The notes beneath the pieces are model-generated. The model had not been told where the DNA came from, did not search any database, and saw nothing but the letters and a program-made list of their open reading frames with translations. From NCBI GenBank assembly GCA_035640455.1, contig DASQWB010000026.1, positions 39,169-103,168 on the forward strand: a stretch of DNA of 64,000 nucleotides, given 5' to 3'. Position numbers and translations under genes: made by a program. The stretch's first letter is position 1. The number at the start of each line of letters is the position of its first letter. Shown here piece by piece: positions 51,312 to 59,700 of the stretch. Source of the stretch: AC-50 sp035640455. Its GTDB lineage: Bacteria > Actinomycetota > Thermoleophilia > Gaiellales > Gaiellaceae.

Positions 51312-52532
51312 CTACTTCACAGGCAGTCGCGCCCGCAGGACGAAGCCCCCGTCACGGCGCGGGCCCGCCTCGAGCTCGCCGCCGTAGACGGAGACGCGCT
51401 CACGCATGCCGACGAGGCCATGTCCGCTCCCATCGCCGTCGCCGCCGCCGCGCCCGTCGTCGCTGACGGTGATCTCGACGTCGCCGTCCCCGTAGCGGAC
51501 GAGGACCTCGGCCTGCTCCGCGCGCGCGTGCTTGACGGCGTTCGTCAGGCCTTCCTGGACGAGCCGGTACGCGGTGAGGTCGACACCGCCGGGCAGCGGC
51601 ACGGGGTTGCCCTCGATGCGCAGCTCGACCGGCAGGCCCGCCTCGCGTGTCTGCGCGACGAGCTTGTCGACGTGCTCGAGGCTCGGCTGCGGCGCGAGCG
51701 CCGGTGCCTCCTCGGGCCGCCGCAGGACCCCGACGAGCCGGCGCATCTCCGCCAGCGCCTCGCGGCCCGTCTGCTCGACGACGAGCAGCGCCTCGCGCTC
51801 GCGCTCCTGCTCGGGCCTCAGCAACCTTCGCGCCGCGGCGGCCTGCACGGTCATGACGCTGACGCTGTGGCCGACGACGTCGTGGAGCTCGCGTGCGATC
51901 CGCGCCCGCTCCTCGGCGACTGCCGCCCGCGCCTCCTCCTCACGGGCGCGCTCGGCGGCCTCCGCCCGCGCGGCCGCCTCGGCGATCTGCTGGCTCCGAC
52001 TCGAGAGGAAGTAGCCGGCCGACCAGACCGCTGTGAAGAGAACGAGTGGCCAGAGGTAGTCGCCGACCCCCTTGTTCGGGAGCACAGAGGAGACGAACGC
52101 GATCACCGCGATCGAGATCCCGTAGCCGGCGTAGGCCTTCCGGCGTTCGACGATGCCTCCGTAGGTGAAGACCGCCCCGAGGGCGCAGAAGAAGGGGAAG
52201 TTCAGGTTGTTGTTGCCCTTGGGGTCGATCGCCACCGTCGCGGCGATGGCGAGCAGGGCAAACGTCGGCGCGCCGATCGGGAAGCGGCGTCGCAAGAGCA
52301 GCGGCAGCGCCCAGAGCGGCGCGAGCAAGGCCGCGGACAGCTTGTTCACGTCCACGTTGGTCACCGCGACCTCGATCTCGGCGCCGATCGCGAGAGCGAT
52401 GAAGACGGCGTCGCCGAAGCGCCGGCGCACGACGTTCACGACTCTGTCCACGATTCCAAGGTAGCGGCGGCCCCCGTCGGCCGCCTCGTCCGCCAGGACG
52501 ATTTGCCGCTCACTCGCGGGGACGAGCGTCAT
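51312..52532 (-). CDS. NarL-group sensor histidine kinase
   Basis: 406 residues. About four or five TM helices (45-165: VFIALAIGAEIEVAV; FPIGAPTFALLAIAATVAI; FFCALGAVFTYGGIV; LWPLVLFTAVWSAGYFL), a coiled linker, HisKA_3 with phospho-accepting His217 (ARIARELHDVVGHSVSVMTV) and HATPase (LVQEGLTNAVKHARAEQAEV, then SDDGRGGG, HGLVGMRERVSVYGGELEAG). No extracellular sensor domain, so it may sense the membrane. Operon with the response regulator 21 bases downstream and LigD-Pol upstream (ATGA overlap). Confidence 0.92.
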   Translation of the reverse strand: MTLVPASERQIVLADEAADGGRRYLGIVDRVVNVVRRRFGDAVFIALAIGAEIEVAVTNVDVNKLSAALLAPLWALPLLLRRRFPIGAPTFALLAIAATVAIDPKGNNNLNFPFFCALGAVFTYGGIVERRKAYAGYGISIAVIAFVSSVLPNKGVGDYLWPLVLFTAVWSAGYFLSSRSQQIAEAAARAEAAERAREEEARAAVAEERARIARELHDVVGHSVSVMTVQAAAARRLLRPEQEREREALLVVEQTGREALAEMRRLVGVLRRPEEAPALAPQPSLEHVDKLVAQTREAGLPVELRIEGNPVPLPGGVDLTAYRLVQEGLTNAVKHARAEQAEVLVRYGDGDVEITVSDDGRGGGDGDGSGHGLVGMRERVSVYGGELEAGPRRDGGFVLRARLPVK

Positions 52533-53419
52533 TCTCTCCGTAGCTCCCGCAGCGCCGGCCCGAGCGCCTGCTTCGTCTCGAGCACGGGCGCGAAGAGGTC
52601 GCCCTCGCGCGTTAGCCGCTCCCGCGCCGCGTCCATGCCGAGCTCACGGTAGTCGAGCCGGTCGTCGAGCTCCTCCCAGCGAAGCGGCGTCGAGACAGGG
52701 GCTCCCGGCTTCGGCCGCACCGAGTAGGCCGACGCGATCGTCTTGCCCCAGCCGTTCTGCCGGTGGTCGACGAGGACGCCGCGGCGCTTCTCCTTCAGCC
52801 ACTCGGTCGTCAGCTCGCCCGGATGCCGCTCTTCGAGGCGCCTCGAGAGCCGCTCCGCGAACTCGTACGTCTCGTCGTAACCGTGGCGGCGAGCGATCGG
52901 CACGAGCACGTGCATCCCGCCGGCGCCGCTCGTCTTCGGCCATCCCTCGAGATCGAGCTCGGCGAGCGCGTCGCGGATCAGCAGCGCGACGTGCACCGAG
53001 GCCGCGAAGTCGTCCTCCGGCGGGTCGAGGTCGAAGAGGACGAAGTCGGGCCGGTCGGGCCGGTCGACGCGCGAGTACCAGGCGTTCATGTCGATGCAGT
53101 GCATCTGCACCATCCAAAGCAGCGCCTCGGGCGAGTTCACGAGCGGGAAGTCGACGAGCCGTGACCCGCCCTCGCGGCGGAAGGTGCGGTAGCGCCGCGT
53201 CGGGATCCACTTGGGCATGCCTTTCGGCGCCTGCTTCTGGAAGAAACCCGGTCCGTTGATGCCCTCGCGGAAGCGCTTCATCGTGAACGGCCGGTTTCGG
53301 ACGTGCGGGACGAGCGCCGGCGCGACCTCGCGGTAGTACTCGAAGAGGTCGCCCTTGGTGACGCCGTCCTCGGGGAAGAGGACGCGGTCGGCGCTCGAGA
53401 GCTCGACCTCCCGCGTCAC
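52529..53419 (-). CDS. LigD-type polymerase/primase domain protein (PolDom)
   Basis: 296 residues from GTG. Archaeo-eukaryotic primase fold: RVLFPEDGVTKGDLFEYYRE, RPFTMKRFREGINGPGFFQK, PRRVDFPL-type segment, DRPDFVLFDLDPPEDDF (catalytic Asp pair), TSGAGGMHVLVPI and RVLVDHRQN-type end RRGVLVDHRQNGWGKTIASA. In NHEJ this domain fills or extends ends with ribonucleotides. No ligase or Ku gene is in the window, so partners must be elsewhere. The start overlaps a 38-codon frame. Confidence 0.9.
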   Translation of the reverse strand: MTREVELSSADRVLFPEDGVTKGDLFEYYREVAPALVPHVRNRPFTMKRFREGINGPGFFQKQAPKGMPKWIPTRRYRTFRREGGSRLVDFPLVNSPEALLWMVQMHCIDMNAWYSRVDRPDRPDFVLFDLDPPEDDFAASVHVALLIRDALAELDLEGWPKTSGAGGMHVLVPIARRHGYDETYEFAERLSRRLEERHPGELTTEWLKEKRRGVLVDHRQNGWGKTIASAYSVRPKPGAPVSTPLRWEELDDRLDYRELGMDAARERLTREGDLFAPVLETKQALGPALRELRRE

Positions 53420-53532
53420 GGCTTCACGTCGAAGAAGACGCTCATCCCTGGATGGACGACCTCGCGCACCACGCGCGCCACGTCGTCCATCCGCTCCGGA
53501 GCCGTCTCGAGGAAGTTCACGCGCGAGAACAT
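53416..53532 (-). CDS. 38-residue ORF coupled to the LigD-Pol gene; truncated ABM-like N-terminus
   Basis: ATG preceded by a good Shine-Dalgarno (AGGTGAG). Encodes MFSRVNFLETAPERMDDVAR then VVREVVHPGMSVFFDVKP. The first half resembles the start of antibiotic-biosynthesis-monooxygenase-type small proteins, but the rest of the domain is absent. The stop overlaps the LigD-Pol GTG, so it may be kept as a translational leader. Confidence 0.45.
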   Translation of the reverse strand: MFSRVNFLETAPERMDDVARVVREVVHPGMSVFFDVKP

Positions 53533-53589
53533 CTCACCTCGCTTTCCGATGGGTCATCGCTTCACCGTCGACATGTCTAGCCGGGCCGG

Positions 53590-53615
53590 CGGTGACTGTC
53601 ACGTGACAGTCACCG
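53590..53615. repeat. Dispersed palindromic repeat, copy 4 (26 bp perfect)
   Basis: Same 24-bp core with one flanking C/G pair. The right end overlaps the 3' end of the minus-strand methyltransferase gene and supplies its TGA stop (53610-53612). A GGGGAC follows, as in copy 2. Confidence 0.95.
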
Positions 53616-54308
53616 TTGGGGACGAAACGCGCGTAGGTAGAGGAAGTTCGGGATGCGCTTCCACTGGATGTCTTCGCCGGGCTCGGCGGGCTCACGCAGC
53701 GCGTCGAGGAGGAAGCCGGCGTCCTCGAGCGCACGCATGTAGTCCTCGAGCGGTCGGGCGAAGCCGTGGAACGTCATCGTGAGTCCCGCGCGCTCGAATG
53801 CGTCGTGGACCTCGCGGCGCTCGAAGTACGGCACTGCGAAGACGAACGGGGCGTCCGGCTCGTCGCTCTCGAAGCGACTCATGTCCACGATCGGGTGGAC
53901 GATCGAGACGCAGAGCCGGCCGCCGAGCTCGAGCACGCGCGCCGCCTCGCGCACGGCACCCGCCATCTCCTCGACGTCCATCAGCGAGTTGTAGGCGACG
54001 ACGAGGTCGAAGGACGCGTCGGCAAAGGGCAGCGCCGCCGCGTCGCCGACCACGTACTCGCCTTCCGGATCCGCCTCCCGGGCGAGCGAGACGAGCGTGG
54101 GCGAGGCGTCGATCCCGACGACCGAGTGGCCGCGCGCGGCGAGGTCGCGCGCCACCCGCCCCTCGCCGCAGGCGAGGTCGAGCGTGAGCCGCCCCGGCGG
54201 CGGGACGAGCTCGAAGAAGAGCGGCGAGAAGCGCCAGTACGAGTCGTGCCCCGGCGTCCGCGCCCACGCGGCCCAGGCGCGCGCCTCGCGCTCCCAGAGC
54301 TTCTTCAC
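53610..54308 (-). CDS. Class I SAM-dependent methyltransferase
   Basis: 232 residues. Motif I LDLACGEGRVARDLAARG, VVGIDASPTLVSLAREAD, GDAAALPFADASFDLVVAYN, and the post-motif ARVLELGGRLCVSIVHP. The N-terminus (WEREARAWAAWARTPGHDSY) and C-terminus (IPNFLYLRAF) resemble small-molecule methyltransferases of actinobacteria. Substrate unknown. It is a tandem paralogue of the next gene upstream, whose stop overlaps its ATG. Its own stop lies in the palindromic repeat. Confidence 0.88.
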   Translation of the reverse strand: MKKLWEREARAWAAWARTPGHDSYWRFSPLFFELVPPPGRLTLDLACGEGRVARDLAARGHSVVGIDASPTLVSLAREADPEGEYVVGDAAALPFADASFDLVVAYNSLMDVEEMAGAVREAARVLELGGRLCVSIVHPIVDMSRFESDEPDAPFVFAVPYFERREVHDAFERAGLTMTFHGFARPLEDYMRALEDAGFLLDALREPAEPGEDIQWKRIPNFLYLRAFRPQR

Positions 54309-54955
54309 GGCTTCACCGCGCGCAGGTGGAGCGAGATCGGCAGGTGCGGCCGGTTCCGGCCCGGCACCTCCCGGAGCGACTCGACGAGCAGGCCCGCCCC
54401 GAAGATCGCGTCCGCGTACCAGGAGAGCGGCCGGTGCGTCGTCTCGAGCTCGAAGTCGCCATACGCGAGCGGCGCTCGCTGTCGCACCGGCTCGAAGTAG
54501 GAGCCCGCGATCGTGTGCGGCTCGCCGCTCCCGGCCGAGAGGAATGGGTGGACGATCGCGGCGCAGAAGCGGCCGCCGGGCTCGAGCACCCGCGCCGCCG
54601 CGCGCACGGCCCCGGCCGCGTCGTCATGTCCATCAGCGAGTTGAACGAGACGACGAGCGGGAAGCTCGCGTCCGCGAACGGCAGCCGCGCCGCGTCGGCC
54701 TCGACGACCTCGTGCCGCTCGCGCGCCCGCGCCGCGAGGGTCGGCGACTGCTCCACCGAGCACGCGGTGACCCCGCGCCTCGAGCTCCGCGCCGACCCGC
54801 CCCTCGCCACAGCCGATGTCCAGCGTCACGCCGCGCGGCGGGGGCAGCAGCTCCACGAAGGCGGCCAGGTTGACCCGGAAGAACGGGTCGCGTCCTGCGC
54901 GGATGTAGTCCGACCAGGCCGTGGCCGCAGCCTCCCAGGCTTCACGGAGCGTCAC
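54305..54955 (-). pseudogene. Paralogous SAM-dependent methyltransferase with two compensating frameshifts
   Basis: From GTG: LREAWEAAATAWSDYIRAG, TLDIGCGEGRVGAELEARGH, then the frame is lost near 54775. A second frame supplies VEQSPTLAARARERHEVVEA and LPFADASFPLVVSFNSLMDM until about 54630, and the first frame resumes (AAGAVRAAARVLEPGGRFCA to LPISLHLRAVKP). Losses of 2 and 1 base explain this. If translated as is, the middle ~45 residues are scrambled. A start further upstream (ATG at 54979) would overlap the ppdK start. Confidence 0.8.
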
Positions 54956-54977
54956 ATGGGAAGATTCCGTCCCGCTC

Positions 54978-57587
54978 ATGGCTGCAAAACGATACGTCTA
55001 CGACTTCGACGAGCCGGCCGACGGCGGGAAGGAGCTCCTCGGCGGCAAAGGCGCGGGCCTCGCCGAAATGACCCAATTGGGCGTGCCCGTTCCGGCCGGC
55101 TTCACCGTCACGACGGAGGCGTGCCGCGCGTACATGGCGAGCGGCAATCAGCTTCCCGACGGGCTCGAGGAGGAGATCGAGGAGCACCTGGCCGCGCTCG
55201 AGGAGGACACCAGCAAGCGCTTCGGCGACGCCGAGGACCCGCTCCTCGTCTCCGTCCGGTCGGGCGCCGCCGTCTCGATGCCCGGGATGATGGACACGAT
55301 CCTCAACCTCGGGCTGAACGACGAGGCCGTTCAGGGCCTGGCCGGCCGCACCGGGAACGCACGCTTCGCGCACGACTCGTACCGGCGGCTGATCCAGATG
55401 TACGGCGAGGTCGTCGACGACATCGACGCGCACCGCTTCGAGCAGGCGCTCACCGACCTGAAGGCGGCGCGCGGCGCGAGCCAAGACGTCGACCTGACCG
55501 CCGAGGACCTGGCCGAGCTGATCGAGACCTTCAAGCGCATCTACCGCGAGGGCACCGGCAGCGACTTCGCGCCGGACGCGCGCGAGCAGCTCCGTCGGGC
55601 AGTGCGCGCCGTCTTCGACTCGTGGGACACGCCGCGCGCCCAGGTCTACCGTCGCGCGCACCACATCCCGGACGACCTCGGCACCGCCGTGAACGTCGTC
55701 CAGATGGTCTTCGGGAACAAAGGCGACGATTCGGGCACGGGTGTGGCATTCACTCGTGACCCGGCGACGGGCGAGTCCGGCCTCTACGGCGAGTTCCTGC
55801 CGAACGCGCAGGGCGAGGACGTCGTCGCCGGGATCCGCACGCCGCAGCCGCTCGAGCAGATGAAGGACGTCATGCCCCAGGCCTTCGAGCAGCTCCTCGA
55901 CACGATGCGCCGCCTCGAGGAGCACTACCGCGACATGCAGGACATCGAGTTCACCGTCGAGGACGGCGAGCTCTACCTGCTCCAGACGCGGAGCGCGAAG
56001 CGGACCGCGGCCGCGGCGGTCAAGGCCGCGGTGGCCATGGTCGACGAGGGCCTGATCTCTCGAGAGGAGGCCGTGGCGCGCATCGACGTCGCGCAGCTCG
56101 ACCAGCTCCTCCATCCGATGCTCGACCCGAAGGCGGAGTTCGAGGTGGCGGCGAAGGGGCTGAACGCGTCCCCCGGGGCCGCGTCCGGAAAGATCGTCTT
56201 CGACGCGGACGCGGCCGAGGAGAAGGGGAAGGCGGGGGAGAGCGTCATCCTCGTCCGCTGGGAGACGACGCCCGACGACATCCACGGCCTGATCCAGGCC
56301 GCGGGGATCCTCACCGCGCACGGCGGCATGACGTCGCACGCAGCAGTTGTTGCGCGGGGGATGGGCAAGCCGTGCGTCGCCGGCTGCGAGGACCTCTCGA
56401 TCGACGCGCGGGCGAAGACCGCGCGCCTGGGCGGCCACGACCTGTCCGAGGGAGACGTGCTCACGATCGACGGCGGCACGGGTCGCGTGATCGTCGGCGA
56501 GGTGCCGCTCGTGCCGCCGCAGATCAACGAGGACTTCGAGACGATCCTCGAGTGGGCGGACGACCTGCGCCGCCTGCGCGTGCGCGCGAACGCCGACACG
56601 CCCGAGGACGCGACGAAGGCGCGCGAGTTCGGCGCGCAGGGCATCGGCCTGTGCCGGACCGAGCACATGTTCATGGCCGAGGATCGGCTCCCGGTCGTCC
56701 GCGAGATGATCATGGCGGAGGACGAGGAGGGCCGCCGCGCCGCGCTCGACCGGCTACTGCCCATGCAGCAGGGCGACTTCGAGAGGATCTTCGAGGCCAT
56801 GGCCGGGCTGCCGGTCACGATCCGGCTTCTCGACCCGCCGCTGCACGAGTTCCTGCCTCCGGAGGAGGAGGCCGCCGACGACCGGATGCGCCACCGGATC
56901 CGCGCGCTCCGCGAGGCGAACCCGATGCTCGGCACGCGCGGCTGCCGGCTCGGCCTCCAGTGGCCGGAGATCTACGAGATGCAGGTGCGGGCGATCGTGC
57001 GGGCCGCGGCGGCCGTGGAGGAGCGGACAGGCGATGCGCCGTTGGTCGAGATCATGCACCCGCTGGTGGGCTTCGCCGAGGAGCTGCGGCGGCTCCGGGC
57101 TCTGACGGTGTCGGTGGCCGACCAGGAGGCGCCGTCGGTCGAGTACCTCTGCGGCACGATGATCGAGCTCCCGCGCGCGTGCATGCGGGCGGACGAGATC
57201 GCCGAGCACGCGGACTTCTTCTCGTTCGGGACGAACGACCTGACGCAGACGGCTTTGGGGTTCTCGCGCGACGACGCGGAGGGCAAGTTCCTGACGTACT
57301 ACCTGGAGCACGGCGTGTTGGAACGCAACCCGTTCGAGACGCTGGACGTGGGCGGCGTCGGCGACCTGATGCGTGTGGCGGTCGAGCGGGGCCGCGCCGC
57401 TCGGGAGGACCTGAAGCTGGGCATCTGCGGCGAGCACGGCGGAGAGGCGGCGAGCGTGGCGTTCTGTCACGAGCTGGGCCTGGACTACGTGTCGTGCTCG
57501 CCCTACCGCGTGCCGCTGGCGCGCCTCGCCGCCGCGCAGGCCGCGCTCAGGGAATCCGGCGTCGAGGCCGTCGCCGCGGGCGGCTAG
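54978..57587 (+). CDS. ppdK: Pyruvate, phosphate dikinase
   Basis: 869 residues; ATG chosen at AAKRYVYDFDEPADGGKELL, the standard start. ATP-grasp region LGGKGAGLAEMTQLGVPVPA and TRDPATGESGLYGEFLPNAQ; swivelling His domain GGMTSHAAVVARGMGKPC with phospho-His454 and regulatory Thr452; PEP-binding barrel GLCRTEHMFM, FFSFGTNDLTQTALGFSRDD and GICGEHGGE. It interconverts pyruvate and PEP with ATP and Pi. It is probably controlled by the PpsR-type protein. Its start is 22 bases from the divergent methyltransferase's likely start. Confidence 0.97.
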   Translation: MAAKRYVYDFDEPADGGKELLGGKGAGLAEMTQLGVPVPAGFTVTTEACRAYMASGNQLPDGLEEEIEEHLAALEEDTSKRFGDAEDPLLVSVRSGAAVSMPGMMDTILNLGLNDEAVQGLAGRTGNARFAHDSYRRLIQMYGEVVDDIDAHRFEQALTDLKAARGASQDVDLTAEDLAELIETFKRIYREGTGSDFAPDAREQLRRAVRAVFDSWDTPRAQVYRRAHHIPDDLGTAVNVVQMVFGNKGDDSGTGVAFTRDPATGESGLYGEFLPNAQGEDVVAGIRTPQPLEQMKDVMPQAFEQLLDTMRRLEEHYRDMQDIEFTVEDGELYLLQTRSAKRTAAAAVKAAVAMVDEGLISREEAVARIDVAQLDQLLHPMLDPKAEFEVAAKGLNASPGAASGKIVFDADAAEEKGKAGESVILVRWETTPDDIHGLIQAAGILTAHGGMTSHAAVVARGMGKPCVAGCEDLSIDARAKTARLGGHDLSEGDVLTIDGGTGRVIVGEVPLVPPQINEDFETILEWADDLRRLRVRANADTPEDATKAREFGAQGIGLCRTEHMFMAEDRLPVVREMIMAEDEEGRRAALDRLLPMQQGDFERIFEAMAGLPVTIRLLDPPLHEFLPPEEEAADDRMRHRIRALREANPMLGTRGCRLGLQWPEIYEMQVRAIVRAAAAVEERTGDAPLVEIMHPLVGFAEELRRLRALTVSVADQEAPSVEYLCGTMIELPRACMRADEIAEHADFFSFGTNDLTQTALGFSRDDAEGKFLTYYLEHGVLERNPFETLDVGGVGDLMRVAVERGRAAREDLKLGICGEHGGEAASVAFCHELGLDYVSCSPYRVPLARLAAAQAALRESGVEAVAAGG

Positions 57588-57590
57588 CGC

Positions 57591-58342
57591 CTGATCGTCG
57601 ACGCCCACAACGACCTCTTGCTCGAGCTCGTGCTGCGGGCCGAGGAGGAAAACCCGTTCGGCTCGCGCTGGCTGCCGAAGCTGCGCGCGGGCGGCGTCGG
57701 CCTCCAGGTCTGCCCGCTGTTCGTCGCGACGGCTCCGCGCGAGGAGGCGCGCGAGCGGGCGCTCGCCCAGGCGCGGGCGTTCGCACGAGCGGTCGAGGAG
57801 AACGAGGGGCGGGTCGTCCAGGTTCGCGCGCGGCGATCTCGCAGGGGTCGGCGAGCGAATCGGGTTGATGCTCTCGATGGAGGGCGTCGAAGCGCTGGAG
57901 GGCGAGCCGGCCTCCTTCGACGAGTTCTACGAGCTCGGGGTCCGCATGGTCGGGCTGACGTGGAACTACGCGAACGACTTCGCCGGCGGGATCGACGAGC
58001 AGGAACAGGGGCTGACCGCCGGCGGCCGCGCGCTCCTGGAGCTGCTCGCCGAGCTCGGCGTGTCTCGGGCCGGACTTCGTCGACCAGCTCGCGGAGGCCG
58101 AGCGCGAGTTCGGCGTGGATCGGGACATGCCGCCGGCGATGGTCGAAGCCCTCGGAGCGGGGAAGGGCCGCTTCGGCCTCGAAGGGTTCACGGGCCCGGA
58201 GCACTTTCCGGCGCTCGTGGAGAGGCTCCGAGTGAGGGGCTACGAGGACGAGCGGCTGGCGGCCGTGCTCGGAGACAACTGGCTTCGGCTGTTGCGTCAG
58301 GGGCTTCCCATGGAGATGCGAAGCGGTCGAGACCGCGGCTAG
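57591..58342 (+). pseudogene. Membrane dipeptidase (M19), broken by deletion and frameshifts
   Basis: Starting from a CTG where ATG is expected, LIVDAHNDLLLELVLRAEEE leads to RVVQVRAR, then a one-base loss (~57828) puts GDLAGVGERIGLMLSMEGVE and GLTWNYANDFAGGIDEQEQG in another frame. After LLELLAELGV (near 58062) a third frame resumes with GPDFVDQLAEAEREFGVDRD and ERLAAVLGDNWLRLLRQGLP. Roughly 100 residues that normally carry the second zinc-ligand histidines are missing. It cannot be a working peptidase. Confidence 0.8.
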
Positions 58343-58377
58343 ACGCCTCTCGCCGACCGCGATACCTTCTGTCAGCC

Positions 58378-58929
58378 ATGGCGGCCAACCGAGCCACGGC
58401 AATCACTGCCCTGGAGACCTACGCCGGCCTCGACACCCAGTCTGCAACGGATCTCGTCGAGGCAGTCGTCGAGGCGGCCGAGCGCGAGGCACTCGAGCTC
58501 ATGGCGGGTGACGCGCCGGTGCCTTCGTCACTCGTCGATGCCCGCGCGCTGCGCCTGCGCTACATCACCGAGGGCGCAAAGCGTGCGCTGAAGCCGCGCG
58601 AGGTCGAGGTCATCCTGCGCGCCGCCCCGTCCACGGCGCTCAGTGCCTGGCGCCGCATGAACGCCACCTACCCGCGAACGGCCGATCAGTACCTCAAGAA
58701 GGTGGTCGCCGACACGGCGAACATCAGGAAGACCGGCGACCAGAAAAAGGGCTACAGGTACGAGATCTCATTCGACGAGCCAACGGCGCTGGAGTACGCC
58801 TATCAGCTGCTCCAGCGCAAAGGCCTGACGCACGACGTGAGGGTTCGACGAGCCGAGCAGATCCTCGACCTTCCGCGGAGGATCGGCGAGCAGGATCCGC
58901 TTCCCGTGCTCGGGCTGAAGGCGCCGTGA
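58378..58929 (+). CDS. Helical protein of unknown function, paired with a membrane protein
   Basis: 183 residues, mostly helical and charged. Features: TALETYAGLDTQSATDLVEA, then LKPREVEVILRAAPSTALSA, which has a possible helix-turn-helix rhythm, and a C-terminal alpha-beta segment KKGYRYEISFDEPTALEYAY. GC content is lower than in core genes. I do not recognise a family. Its stop overlaps the GTG of a three-helix membrane protein, so the two probably function together. Confidence 0.6.
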   Translation: MAANRATAITALETYAGLDTQSATDLVEAVVEAAEREALELMAGDAPVPSSLVDARALRLRYITEGAKRALKPREVEVILRAAPSTALSAWRRMNATYPRTADQYLKKVVADTANIRKTGDQKKGYRYEISFDEPTALEYAYQLLQRKGLTHDVRVRRAEQILDLPRRIGEQDPLPVLGLKAP

Positions 58930-59282
58930 CGCTCACGGACGAGATCGCCGACTTCGGCGGACTCGTCGGGCTCTTGCTCGCGCTCGCGACGCTCTTGACC
59001 GCGAATCGCGCCGCCGCCTTGCAGAAGCTCGAAGATGCGAACGACTTCAGCGAGGGCGATAAGTGGCTCGAGTTCGTCCTCGACGCGACGCTCGCTGTGC
59101 TCACCGGCCTCGTCTTCCTCGCCGGGCTCCCGCTCGCCGTTCGCGCGGCTCGCGACCTCCACCCCCTCGCGCACGGAGGGCCGCTCCGCGGTGTCTTCGT
59201 CCTCGCTTGGGTGCTGCTCTTGGCGCTGATCGCTTGGCAGCTCAGGCTGGCAAAGGCGGCCGCCGGTCTCACCGTCCCGTAG
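58926..59282 (+). CDS. Three-helix membrane protein coupled to the preceding gene
   Basis: 118 residues from GTG overlapping the previous stop (GTGA). Hydrophobic segments at ~10-27 (GGLVGLLLALATLLTANR), ~53-70 (ATLAVLTGLVFLAGLPL) and ~88-106 (GVFVLAWVLLLALIAW). The loop between helices 1 and 2 is charged (KLEDANDFSEGDKWLEF). Unknown function. Confidence 0.6.
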   Translation: MTLTDEIADFGGLVGLLLALATLLTANRAAALQKLEDANDFSEGDKWLEFVLDATLAVLTGLVFLAGLPLAVRAARDLHPLAHGGPLRGVFVLAWVLLLALIAWQLRLAKAAAGLTVP

Positions 59283-59295
59283 ATACGACCCGCCG

Positions 59296-59628
59296 CTAAT
59301 GCAAGTCTTCGATCGGCAGCGCCGGCGGCGCGGGTGCCGTGACGCCGCCTACGACGACGAACCCGACCTCCTTGTATGGGATGCCCTCGTCGTCCCAGCG
59401 CTGTCTGTGATCGACCGGCTGATGGCTCGGTGACTCGCCGGTCGGCGTGAGCCGCAGATTGAGCATGAGCATCGTTTGGTTGGCGCCTTGCTCCTCGCGC
59501 GGCTCGAGGCTGGCTGCGACGCCGCCGCCACGAATCGTGCAGTCGCCGTGGACGTGGAGCGTCTTGCTCATGTGGTCGTGGTAGGCATGCCAGTCGTCGT
59601 ACTCAATCTCGATCTGTGTCTTCTCCAT
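59296..59628 (-). CDS. Hypothetical soluble protein
   Basis: 110 residues from ATG. N-terminal beta-rich half (QIEIEYDDWHAYHDHMSKTL, VHGDCTIRGGGVAASLEPRE) and C-terminal KEVGFVVVGGVTAPAPPALP. Contains several His and one Cys but no motif I recognise. Base composition is lower in GC than core genes. It converges with the membrane-protein gene. Confidence 0.5.
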   Translation of the reverse strand: MEKTQIEIEYDDWHAYHDHMSKTLHVHGDCTIRGGGVAASLEPREEQGANQTMLMLNLRLTPTGESPSHQPVDHRQRWDDEGIPYKEVGFVVVGGVTAPAPPALPIEDLH

Positions 59629-59700
59629 CGTGACCCCCGATCGTCGGATTGCAGGATCATACGGCGCGTCCTCTCTGAAGTCATCGGCCGCCTGCTGCTT

